Assembly (NCBI GenBank): GCA_043736155.1
Contig: JAYTDA010000224.1
Coordinates: 1-22,680, forward strand
DNA length: 22,680 nt
Direction: 5' to 3'
From: JANNRR01 sp043736155
Lineage (GTDB): Bacteria; Pseudomonadota; Alphaproteobacteria; Rhodobacterales; Rhodobacteraceae
Shown one piece after another: positions 7,625-14,883 of the stretch (position 1 is the first letter of the stretch; every line of letters begins with the position of its first letter). The position numbers and the translations under genes are program-made. Below the pieces are notes generated by a model, which made no database searches, was not told the origin of the DNA, and saw only the letters and a list, made by a program, of their open reading frames with translations.

Positions 7625-8622
7625 GGCGTTCCCCGCACAGCCGGGTCTGCAGGGACAAAGCTGCGGGCAAAGAAATCCCGCCAGTTCCCGCCCATGACAG
7701 CCGCCACCTCGGCATCGGTCATGCCCACATCGGCCAAGCCTTGCCGCAGGGTGCCAAAGTCCCCGTTGTCCTGAAACCAGTCCGGCATCGCGGGAAATCC
7801 CGGTGCCTTGGCGCTGCCTTCGCCAAAATCCACCGCCTTGGTCCAGCGCCCGCTGCGCATCCAGTCCACCACAGCGTCCGGTTGATCCTGACACAGATCG
7901 CTGCCGATACCCAGGGCGCTGACCCCGACCAGATCGGCGGTGCGCGCCACCATCTGGCAGAAATCCGGCAATTGGCAGGCAGAGCCGCCATTCAGATGGT
8001 GCGGATACAGTGAAAAACCCAACATGCCGCCGCTTTCGGCCAGGGCGCGCAGAACAGTGTTCGACTTGTTGCGCAGGGCCTGGTGCCAGCTGGCGGGGTT
8101 GGCATGGCTGATGGCAATCGGGCGGGTGGAATGGGCAATGGCGTCGAGGGTGGAGCGTTCGGCAGCATGGCTCATGTCCACCACCATGCCGACCCGGTTC
8201 ATCTCTGCCACCACGGCGCGGCCCATCCGGGTCAGTCCGGCATCGCAGGCCTCATAGCAGCCGGTCGCCAACAGCGACTGGTTGTTGTAGCTCAGCTGCA
8301 TGAACCGCAGCCCCAGCCGGTGCAGCACCTCGACCAGACCGATGTCATCCTCGATGCAACTGGGGTTTTGCGACCCGAAAAAGATCGCGGTGCGGTTGGT
8401 GGCGCGGGCAAGATCGATATCGGCGGCGGTAAAGCCCTGAAAGATCAGGTGGGGGAACCGTTCAAACCAGCGGTTCCAGCCTTCGATGTTCAGCACGGTT
8501 TCGCGGAATGTCTCGTGATAGGTGATTGTGACATGCACCGCATCCACACCGCCTGCCCGCATCTGGGCAAAGATCTTTTCCGACCAGTTGGCATATTGCA
8601 GACCGTCGATCAGCGGGCTCAT
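7621..8622 (-). CDS. Peptidase M19 (membrane dipeptidase)-like protein with incomplete metal site
   Basis: This 333-residue protein has the M19 fold but is atypical. The N-terminal His-x-Asp zinc motif is replaced by IDGLQYANWS, and the usual metal-bridging Glu region reads GSQNPSCIED. The later histidines survive (VVDMSHAAERS and ISHANP) along with the RNKS segment. From memory, the M19-like protein encoded in the Pseudomonas glycine-betaine/dimethylglycine gene cluster has the same IDGL opening and the same 'GxQN…GCYE' core, so this is probably a subfamily with a non-dipeptidase role in N-methyl amino acid catabolism. The ATG at 8622 has GGAG seven bases upstream; the open frame to 8775 has no family similarity. 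It is first gene of the operon, overlapping the next by ATGA. Confidence 0.85.
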   Translation of the reverse strand: MSPLIDGLQYANWSEKIFAQMRAGGVDAVHVTITYHETFRETVLNIEGWNRWFERFPHLIFQGFTAADIDLARATNRTAIFFGSQNPSCIEDDIGLVEVLHRLGLRFMQLSYNNQSLLATGCYEACDAGLTRMGRAVVAEMNRVGMVVDMSHAAERSTLDAIAHSTRPIAISHANPASWHQALRNKSNTVLRALAESGGMLGFSLYPHHLNGGSACQLPDFCQMVARTADLVGVSALGIGSDLCQDQPDAVVDWMRSGRWTKAVDFGEGSAKAPGFPAMPDWFQDNGDFGTLRQGLADVGMTDAEVAAVMGGNWRDFFARSFVPADPAVRGTP

Positions 8623-8789
8623 CGCGCCGCTCCGTCCCCGGTACCGGCTGGGGTGCGGCCCTGCCAAAGGCGGGTGCTGTAACGCCAAGGTGCAAGCGGC
8701 ATCCGGGTCCCCTGTTGGCCTGATGCTGCCAGATTGCGTGGCGGGGGCACGGCTTGCAACGGAATTCTTTGCCAAGGGGGGGCGGCGGG
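8623..8789. other. Intergenic spacer
   Basis: This 167-bp gap between the histidine kinase stop and the dipeptidase-like start should carry the promoter of the 8622-5289 operon and any terminator of the kinase operon. No convincing -35/-10 pair, hairpin or operator was seen. Confidence 0.35.
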
Positions 8790-9779
8790 TCAGGGGGCAG
8801 CGGCGGCAAAGCTCAGGCGGAAACGGGCCCCCAGTGCTGTTCCATCCTGTGCCGTCGGTTCAAACCGGATGTCGCCACGATGCGCCAACAGGATGGTGCG
8901 CACCACCGACAGGCCCATGCCGGTGCCGCCGTCGCTGCGCCGCGTGGTAAAGAACGGCTCGAAGATGCGCCCAGCGTTGCCCGGTGAAATGCCGCGCCCA
9001 TTGTCGCTGACCATCAGGAAAGACCCCTCCGGCGTTGCACTGGCCCGCAGGGTGACCCACCCTGCCCCATGTTCCGCCGCGTTGCAGAGCAGATGGCCCA
9101 GCACGATCCTCAACCCTGCACCAGACAGGGGCAACGCCAGATCCCCGCCCTCCACCTCCAGCGCCAGATCCGGCCGGTCCAGCGCCAGCGTCGGCACCAC
9201 ATCGTCCAGGGTGGCATGGCCCAGATAGCGCACCTCGCGCGCCTGTGCCGCCACGCGCAAGGCCGCCAGTTGCGCTGCGATCTGTTGACAGGCGCCATCG
9301 ACATCGCCGACCAGCCGGCGATCCCCGTCGGTCAGCGCTTCGCCGTCGATCAGCAGTTCCACTGCGGCGCGGATCGCCGACAACGGGGTTTTCAGCTCAT
9401 GCGTCACATGATCGGTATAGGCGCGGATCGTGGTTTCGCGGCTCCGCAGCGCCTCGGCCATGGCGATGACCCGGGTGGCAGAGGCATGCAGCTCCCGGGT
9501 GCCGAAATGCCGGGGTGGCGGCGGGGCTGTGGCATTTTCCAGCGCGCGGGCATAGGCTTCCAGCCCATGGATCGGGCGCAACAGCAGCCGCACCAGCAGC
9601 CCCCCCAGCAGCGCCGTGGCAGCAGTGATCGCCACCGCCAGCAGCAGTGCCGCGTTGCGATAGCCGACCTCCGGCCCCAGATAGCGCAGCGCCACCAGCC
9701 CGGCAAACGACAGGCCAAGGGTGCCGGCCAAAGCCCCGCCCAGCACCAGCGCCAATGACGGGCGCCAGCGCCGGTTCAC
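8790..9779 (-). CDS. Sensor histidine kinase, CreC-like
   Basis: This is a 329-residue inner-membrane kinase. Two transmembrane helices (about 10-32 and 43-67) are separated by only about ten residues, so there is almost no periplasmic sensor domain. A HAMP-like linker follows, then the dimerisation/phosphoacceptor helix with H127 in VTHELKTPLSAI. The ATPase domain shows an N-box (LLCNAAEHG), DNGRGI, the F-box FEPFFTTRR and GGTGMGLSVV, so catalysis should be intact. The HVTHELKTPLSAIRAA segment resembles E. coli CreC. Its ATG overlaps the stop of the response regulator gene (ATGA), so the pair is coupled. The tiny extracytoplasmic loop suggests it senses through the membrane or via the co-encoded DUF4173 protein; that part is inference. 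Confidence 0.93.
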   Translation of the reverse strand: MNRRWRPSLALVLGGALAGTLGLSFAGLVALRYLGPEVGYRNAALLLAVAITAATALLGGLLVRLLLRPIHGLEAYARALENATAPPPPRHFGTRELHASATRVIAMAEALRSRETTIRAYTDHVTHELKTPLSAIRAAVELLIDGEALTDGDRRLVGDVDGACQQIAAQLAALRVAAQAREVRYLGHATLDDVVPTLALDRPDLALEVEGGDLALPLSGAGLRIVLGHLLCNAAEHGAGWVTLRASATPEGSFLMVSDNGRGISPGNAGRIFEPFFTTRRSDGGTGMGLSVVRTILLAHRGDIRFEPTAQDGTALGARFRLSFAAAAP

Positions 9780-10450
9780 AGGCAGGCCCCCAGCCGCATG
9801 CCCTGGCCATGCAGGGTTTCGATGGCATCGGCGCAGCCCGCCTTACCCAGTTTGCGCCGCAGATTGCGCAGATGACTGTCCAGCGTGCGGTCAGACACCG
9901 CGCTGCGCGCCCCCCACAGCGCCGCCACCAGCTGCGCCTTGGGGGCCAGCCGCGCCGGGGCCGCCATCAGGGTGGCCAGCAGCTGAAACTCGGTGGCGGT
10001 CAGCGGCACCTCGGTCTGATCGACCCGGCACAGCCGCGCCGGTTGATCCAAGGACAGCCGCCCGTGGCGCAACATCTGTGCCGTGGCGGGGCCATGTAGC
10101 CGTTTCAGGATCGCCCGCACCCGCGCCACCAGTTCACGCGGGCTGAAAGGCTTGGTCACATAATCATCCGCCCCGAGTTCAAGACCCAGAATCCGGTCAA
10201 TCTCGTCATCACGGGCGGTCAGAAACAGAATCGGCACTTCCGAGGCAGCACGGATGCGGCGGCAGGCTTCAAATCCGTCGATCTCGGGCAAACCGACATC
10301 CAGCACGATCAGATCCGGGGTTTCCCGCGCCGCATGGATCAGCGCCGATTGCCCGTCACCGGCGGTCAGCACCTGATACCCCGCCCGCTCCAGCGCCAGC
10401 CGCACCAGATCACGCAGGCGCGGGTCATCATCGACGACCAGGATTTTCAT
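9776..10450 (-). CDS. OmpR-family response regulator, CreB-like
   Basis: This 224-residue cytoplasmic regulator has a receiver domain (1-115) with the acidic pocket DDD at 7-9, phosphoacceptor D51 (IVLDVGLPEIDGF), T78 and K100 (YVTKPFSPRE). A winged-helix DNA-binding domain follows (about 128-224, LTATEFQLLATLM and SDRTLDSHLRNLRRKLG). The wording ILDVGLP…GFE, PILFLTARDDEIDRILGLE and KPFSPRE is close to E. coli CreB. The start overlaps the end of the DUF4173 gene by 23 bp and its stop overlaps the kinase start, so all three genes form one transcript. A repeat resembling the CreB 'cre tag' lies upstream of the operon, suggesting autoregulation. Confidence 0.94.
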   Translation of the reverse strand: MKILVVDDDPRLRDLVRLALERAGYQVLTAGDGQSALIHAARETPDLIVLDVGLPEIDGFEACRRIRAASEVPILFLTARDDEIDRILGLELGADDYVTKPFSPRELVARVRAILKRLHGPATAQMLRHGRLSLDQPARLCRVDQTEVPLTATEFQLLATLMAAPARLAPKAQLVAALWGARSAVSDRTLDSHLRNLRRKLGKAGCADAIETLHGQGMRLGACL

Positions 10451-12005
10451 GCGGACTGCCTCGCAATTCGGTGCTACTCAATTCGATATCGGCACCATAG
10501 CTTTGAAGCCGCCAGGCGCGGAACCCCCATTCCTGCCAGGACCGGACCTGCGGCAGAAAGACCAGGCAGTCCCCCAGGTCGACCCGCCTGCCGTCATCAG
10601 GCCCTGAGCCGCCCTTGACCTGCCCCAACCCACTTGCCACCAAAGCCCCCGCTGCCATCGGCCCCAACCGGCACAGATAGGTCCGGTCCAGATGCCCGGT
10701 TTCGATGTTATGCGCCGCGATGATCCCGGCAAAGTTGACAAAGGCGGCGATATACAATGTCGCCAACCCCATCGCCCCGGCCCTGCGCACCAGCCAGCTG
10801 TTGTCGTGGCCCGCCACAACCTGCCACAGCGTCAACCCCAGCCCCGCCGCCACCAGCGCCATCCAGATCAGCGAATGAAGGCGCAGGTAGGTCAGACCAT
10901 AGACCCCGATATAGAGATCCAGCCGCAGCATCGCCGCACCACACAGCACCACATTCTGCCCCAGCCACAGCAGCATCAGCGGCGGCAAGGCACGGTGTTC
11001 CGCCAGAAAGGGCCGTGCCACCAGCGCAAAAGCCCCTGCCAGCAGCGCCGTCGCCAACAGCGGATAGGCGCCGCGATGGGCATATCCGGCATAGGTCATC
11101 CCCTGCGGCAGGCTCGCCCCCGCGATCAGGATCGTCACATCGGTGGCCACCTGTACCCCGATCAGCAGGTTGAACAGCACCAACCCGCGCAGCACCGATG
11201 CGGCATTGATCCCCAACCCCGGCAACCGCAGCGGCGGTGCCCTTTGGGCTGGTGTTTCTGGCAAATGGGCATCCAGAAACGGCACCACCAACAGGGCGAC
11301 CCCGGCCCAGAACAGAACCCGTTCCGGCAGTGACCCAAGATCAAGCTGCAGGGTGAACAGGTGCGCCAGCACCGGGTTGGCATCCAGAAGCAGCGATGCA
11401 AACACCAGGCTTCCACCAAGGGGAAAGGCCCAGTTGCGCAGAAACGCCCGCAGCGAGGGTGCCGCGCCCCCGGCAGAGCCACCCCACCGCACCGCAGCCC
11501 CCATGGCCCGAACCGGTGGCACCACCCAGCGCAGCGGCAATCCCCGCAGCCAGATCAGCACCGATCCGGGCAGGTTGCCCCACGTCAACCCCGGATGGCG
11601 CGCCAGCAACAGCGCCGCCGTCAGCGCCAGCGCCAGCAAGGCAACAGACAGCGCCTGCACATAGTCGATCACCGGCAGGGCCCCCCATACCAACACCAGC
11701 GCCGGGCGCACCAATTGGCGACGGGGGAAGCTATCCGCCGTTGCCACGGCGAAGATCGCAGCGGCAAACAGCGCCAAAGACAGGCCGGCGGCATGGTTCC
11801 AGAACAGCAGATCAGCCAGCGCCACCAGCAGCGCCAGTGCCAGCAGGGGCCAGCCCCGGCCAGTCCGGGCAAACGGGGCCACGGTGCCGAGGCCGGTGCC
11901 GGTGCCGCTGCCGCGTGGCGGACCGGCTGCACCGCCAGTGTCCAGCCACCAGCCGTCGGTGGCAATCGAATGCGGGGTGCCTTGCATCAACGCGGCTCTG
12001 GTCAC
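10428..12005 (-). CDS. DUF4173-family multi-pass membrane protein
   Basis: This 525-residue inner-membrane protein of unknown function has a Gly/Pro-rich N-terminal tail (1-45) and about ten to twelve hydrophobic helices between residues 50 and 450, including LLALALLVALADLLFW, LVFASLLL and VLRGLVLFNLLIGVQ. A soluble C-terminal tail carries LVFLPQVRSWQEWGFRAWRL. The segment MTYAGYAHRGAYPLLATALL is characteristic of the DUF4173/DUF4153 group as I know it. I chose GTG at 12005 because AAGGA stands eight bases upstream; the ATG six codons later has no ribosome site. It is the first gene of the operon with the CreB/CreC-like pair, a position comparable to membrane protein CreD in E. coli, although it is not obviously homologous to CreD. 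Confidence 0.85.
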   Translation of the reverse strand: MTRAALMQGTPHSIATDGWWLDTGGAAGPPRGSGTGTGLGTVAPFARTGRGWPLLALALLVALADLLFWNHAAGLSLALFAAAIFAVATADSFPRRQLVRPALVLVWGALPVIDYVQALSVALLALALTAALLLARHPGLTWGNLPGSVLIWLRGLPLRWVVPPVRAMGAAVRWGGSAGGAAPSLRAFLRNWAFPLGGSLVFASLLLDANPVLAHLFTLQLDLGSLPERVLFWAGVALLVVPFLDAHLPETPAQRAPPLRLPGLGINAASVLRGLVLFNLLIGVQVATDVTILIAGASLPQGMTYAGYAHRGAYPLLATALLAGAFALVARPFLAEHRALPPLMLLWLGQNVVLCGAAMLRLDLYIGVYGLTYLRLHSLIWMALVAAGLGLTLWQVVAGHDNSWLVRRAGAMGLATLYIAAFVNFAGIIAAHNIETGHLDRTYLCRLGPMAAGALVASGLGQVKGGSGPDDGRRVDLGDCLVFLPQVRSWQEWGFRAWRLQSYGADIELSSTELRGSPHENPGRR

Positions 12006-12072
12006 TGTCCCGATCCTTCTGCTGGGGTGGCGCGACCATGCCGCACCGCCCTTGCAGAAGGCGTCGAGAATA

Positions 12073-12089
12073 TGTGCAGTTTTCGTGCA
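12073..12089 (-). promoter_or_regulatory. Candidate response-regulator operator (cre-tag-like direct repeat)
   Basis: Read on the minus strand, this is TGCAC-N6-TGCAC (12088-12084 and 12077-12073), an 11-bp direct repeat about 70-85 bp upstream of the DUF4173 start. A related CTCGAC follows in phase and a CTGCAA one base out of phase. OmpR-family regulators bind such helical-turn repeats, and the E. coli CreB site is TTCAC-N6-TTCAC with the same spacing. Function is inferred from this match and the CreB-like regulator in the operon. Confidence 0.5.
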
Positions 12090-12101
12090 GACCGTGGCGG
12101 C

Positions 12102-13697
12102 TCAATCCTCCGGGGCTACCCCACCAGCGGCGATGCGGTCTGCGACAAACTGCGACAACCGCTCCCCGATGCCGTGGCAGACAGCGGGTGGGATGAAATC
12201 GGCCAATACCTTTTGCCAGACGGCGGTGGCGCGCTGATCGGCCGGTTGTGCGCCGTTTTCCACCCATTGGCCGTGGTTCGACAGGTCGGCGACCAAGGGT
12301 CGGTAGAACGCAGTCTGATAGCGCGCCATCGTATGGTCGGCGGCAAAGAAATGGCCACCGGGCTGCACTTCGGCAATGGCGTCATAGGCGAGGGCGGCGG
12401 CATCTGCAGCGGCGGGGTGGCACAGTTCCGCCAGCGTCTGCAGCGCTTCGACATCCAGAATGAATTTCTCATAGCCAAAGGTCAACCCGCCTTCCAGCCA
12501 GCCTGCGGCATGGAGGGTCACGGTGGCCTGTGCCAGCAGCGCCGCCCACAGGGCCATGGTGGTTTCGGTGGCGCCCTGGGCATCGGCGCTGTTCGATGCA
12601 GCGCCGGTGGCAGACCGCCAGGGCAAACCGATATGGCGCGCCAGTTGGCCGGACCCGAGGTTGGCGCGGATATGTTCCGGGGTGCCAAAGGCGGGTGCGC
12701 CGGATTTCATGTCGACGTTGGAGGAAAAGCCACCATAGGCCACCGGTGCCCCCGCTGCCGCCAGTTGCGCCAGGGTGATCCCCGCCAAAGCCTCGGCATG
12801 TTGCAGCACCAAAGCCCCCGCCATCGTCACCGGTGCCATGGCACCCGCCAGACAAAACGGCGTGATCAGCGACAGTTGCCCGGCCTTGGCAAAATCGATG
12901 ATGCCACGCGCCATCGGCACATCCAGCTGGCGCGGCGAATTGGTGTTGATGACGGTGGTGGCCCAGACCCCGTCGCGAAACCCCGCATGATCCAAGCCAT
13001 GGGCCAGACGGATCATCTCGAACGCCTCCTCCACCTGCCCCCGGCCCCTTGCATAGACAAACAGCGGTTTGCTGCAGTTGGTCATCTGGTCCGCCATCAG
13101 CGCATAGTGCCGCAGATGGACCGGCACATCCTGCGGCTCTGCCGAGGGGCCATGCAGGTGAATGACATCAAAGCTTTGCTGCAACCGCAGGGTTTCAATA
13201 TAACTGGTCCGTGACCCCGGGCGGCGGCCACGCAGACGGTCGGTCACATTGGGGCAACCGGACCCTGCCTCGAACAGCAGCGCCCCCGGTTCAAAGCGCT
13301 GTTCATGGGCAGGGTCGGCGGCGCGCAGCCGGATCGACCTTGGGGCCGATGCCAGCGCCGCCACCACCAGATCGCGCCCGATCCGCACCATCTGGCTGCC
13401 CTCATCCACCAGCGCCCCGGCGGCGCGAAAGATCGCCCGCGCCTCTGGCAACAGGATGCGCATCCCCAGGTTTTCCAGCACCCGCAGCGCCGTATCATGC
13501 ATCGCCGCGATCTCGTCAGCCGAAAACGCCGCCTGCGGCTGAAACGGATGGCGCAACTGGCCATAGCCGGGGCGCAGCGGCGATGCGGTGCCCCGGTTCC
13601 GCCGGGTACGGCGTGGCGCAGTGTCTGTCGGACCAGTGTCTGTCGGACCAGTGTCTGTCGGGGCAGTGTCTGTCGGGGCAGTGTCTGTCGGGGTCAT
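12102..13697 (-). CDS. MttB-family (COG5598) trimethylamine methyltransferase-like protein, non-pyrrolysine
   Basis: This is a 531-residue cytoplasmic protein of the MttB superfamily, whose members move a methyl group from trimethylamine, glycine betaine, proline betaine or carnitine to a corrinoid protein. Family features are the N-terminal helical region (SADEIAAMHDTALRVLENLG), the central block MADQMTNCSKPLFVYARG and the C-terminal GGWLE-like/FGYEKFILDVEAL part of the barrel. No in-frame amber codon occurs, so it is a non-pyrrolysine type. ATG at 13697 is preceded by AGGGA seven bases away. Residues 3-27 are five Pro-Thr-Asp-Thr-Ala/Gly repeats followed by a basic RRTRRNRG patch, unusual for this family. 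No corrinoid protein or reactivase is nearby. It is third in an operon after two Gfo/Idh oxidoreductases (73-bp gap). Substrate unknown. Confidence 0.88.
   Translation of the reverse strand: MTPTDTAPTDTAPTDTGPTDTGPTDTAPRRTRRNRGTASPLRPGYGQLRHPFQPQAAFSADEIAAMHDTALRVLENLGMRILLPEARAIFRAAGALVDEGSQMVRIGRDLVVAALASAPRSIRLRAADPAHEQRFEPGALLFEAGSGCPNVTDRLRGRRPGSRTSYIETLRLQQSFDVIHLHGPSAEPQDVPVHLRHYALMADQMTNCSKPLFVYARGRGQVEEAFEMIRLAHGLDHAGFRDGVWATTVINTNSPRQLDVPMARGIIDFAKAGQLSLITPFCLAGAMAPVTMAGALVLQHAEALAGITLAQLAAAGAPVAYGGFSSNVDMKSGAPAFGTPEHIRANLGSGQLARHIGLPWRSATGAASNSADAQGATETTMALWAALLAQATVTLHAAGWLEGGLTFGYEKFILDVEALQTLAELCHPAAADAAALAYDAIAEVQPGGHFFAADHTMARYQTAFYRPLVADLSNHGQWVENGAQPADQRATAVWQKVLADFIPPAVCHGIGERLSQFVADRIAAGGVAPED
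13619..13693. repeat. 15-bp minisatellite, five copies, in the methyltransferase N-terminus
   Basis: Five direct copies of CAGTGTCTGTCGGRS run head to tail: 13619-13633, 13634-13648, 13649-13663, 13664-13678 and 13679-13693. The first two end in AC and the last three in GG. On the coding (minus) strand they encode PTDTA or PTDTG. Fifteen bases is a multiple of three, so copy-number change would alter only tail length, not frame. Confidence 0.95.
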
Positions 13698-13770
13698 CGG
13701 TCTGTCCCTGTCACCAAAGGTTCGGCGACCAGCCTGTGCCAGCCGCGCCGCGCTGTCCACCACCCCCCGA

Positions 13771-14883
13771 TCACAGCACCACCCTGGTTACCTCTCCCAC
13801 CGGCACTTCGCGCCCGGTGCGGCGCGACTCAATCGCGGCAAAGGCCAGCGCCAGGCTTTCCAGGTTCTCCGCAGCGCCGTTGGCCGGTTCGCTGTCCGTT
13901 TCAATCGCCACCAGCAACGCCCCCATCGCCCCGCGAAACCCGTCGTTGAACCAGGTGCCCTGCAGCACCGGGGTGGCTTGCCCCGCTGCCGTGGTCAGGG
14001 TCACCTGTTGCACCCCCAGATCGGGGCCATCGCTGTGCAGGCTGCCACTGGTGCCGGTGATATGGGTGGTATCGCGTGGCCCATGGGCGGCGGCACCGTC
14101 AAACGCCAGCGACGCCTGTCCCCCTTCCATCCGCAACAGCACCTGTGCCGCCAGTGGCACCGCTGCCGTTTGCCCCAGGGCTTTGCCCGCCATGGCAAAC
14201 ATACTGCTGACCCGGCCCTTGCCCAGCACAGTCACGATGAAATCAAACCAGTGAATGGCGAAATCATACAGGATCAGGTCGGGGGTCCGCTCAAACCGGG
14301 TTCCGGCGATCCAGCCGTGGTTCCAGTGGATGGCAACCTGTACCCCGGTCACGTCGCCGATCAGCCCGGCCTGCACCGCTTCGCGCATCCAGGCCAGATG
14401 CGGGGCCCAGCGCCCGTTCTGGTTCACCGCCAGCTTGACCCCGCATTCGCGTGCCAGCGTCACCAGCCGCGCCGCATCCGCCAGATCGAGCACAAACGGC
14501 TTTTGCGACAACACATGCTTGCCGGCGCGTAAAGCCGCGTCGATGATCGGCAGGCGGTCGGCGGGGTGCGGGGTGATGTCGACCACATCAATCGCGGGGT
14601 CAGCCAGGATGTCGGCATAGTCGGTGGTGACCCGCGCCGCCGGGTAAAACTCCGCCGCCTTTGCCTCGGCCTTGGCGATGCTGCGGTTGCAGATTGCTAC
14701 CACTTCCCACCCGGCGGAGCGGTATGCGTCTAGATGGGCGGCAACAATGCCACCGGCGCCGATCACCCCGATCCGGGGGCGATAGGCGCGCGGCATCGGT
14801 GGCTGGTAGGGCAGATCAGGGGCGGCGATGGTGGCCACGGCGGCGGATTTCAGGGCATAGCTGTCGGGGTCCGGTTCACTCAT
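13771..14883 (-). CDS. Gfo/Idh/MocA family oxidoreductase
   Basis: This 370-residue NAD(P)-dependent oxidoreductase probably acts on a sugar, polyol or related compound in the cytoplasm. The Rossmann loop GVIGAGGI is at 39-46, preceded by a 35-residue extension. The catalytic-lysine motif reads SQKP (K128) where EKP is usual, so the Glu is replaced by Gln. NQNGRWAPHLAWM and the YDFAIHWFDF segment supply the expected substrate-side Asp/His. Its ATG overlaps the stop of the upstream oxidoreductase gene (ATGA at 14880-14883), and the MttB-like gene follows 73 bp downstream. Two adjacent, divergent members of this family suggest sequential or paired dehydrogenations of one imported compound; the compound is unknown. 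Confidence 0.93.
   Translation of the reverse strand: MSEPDPDSYALKSAAVATIAAPDLPYQPPMPRAYRPRIGVIGAGGIVAAHLDAYRSAGWEVVAICNRSIAKAEAKAAEFYPAARVTTDYADILADPAIDVVDITPHPADRLPIIDAALRAGKHVLSQKPFVLDLADAARLVTLARECGVKLAVNQNGRWAPHLAWMREAVQAGLIGDVTGVQVAIHWNHGWIAGTRFERTPDLILYDFAIHWFDFIVTVLGKGRVSSMFAMAGKALGQTAAVPLAAQVLLRMEGGQASLAFDGAAAHGPRDTTHITGTSGSLHSDGPDLGVQQVTLTTAAGQATPVLQGTWFNDGFRGAMGALLVAIETDSEPANGAAENLESLALAFAAIESRRTGREVPVGEVTRVVL

Noticed and set aside
5744..7774. Plus-strand open frame of 676 codons
   Set aside because: It is antisense to the 558-residue and DUF3726 genes, is dominated by Arg, Pro, Gln and His as expected for a GC-rich shadow frame, and has no domain or ribosome site.
9077..9304. 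Short frames inside the histidine kinase gene
   Set aside because: They are out-of-frame shadows of an intact kinase with all catalytic boxes.
11361..13214. Plus-strand open frame of 617 codons
   Set aside because: It runs antisense across two unrelated minus-strand genes (DUF4173 and MttB-like) and has shadow-type composition.
13619..13693. Short regular repeats considered as a CRISPR array
   Set aside because: The 15-bp units are contiguous with no spacers and encode a protein tail.
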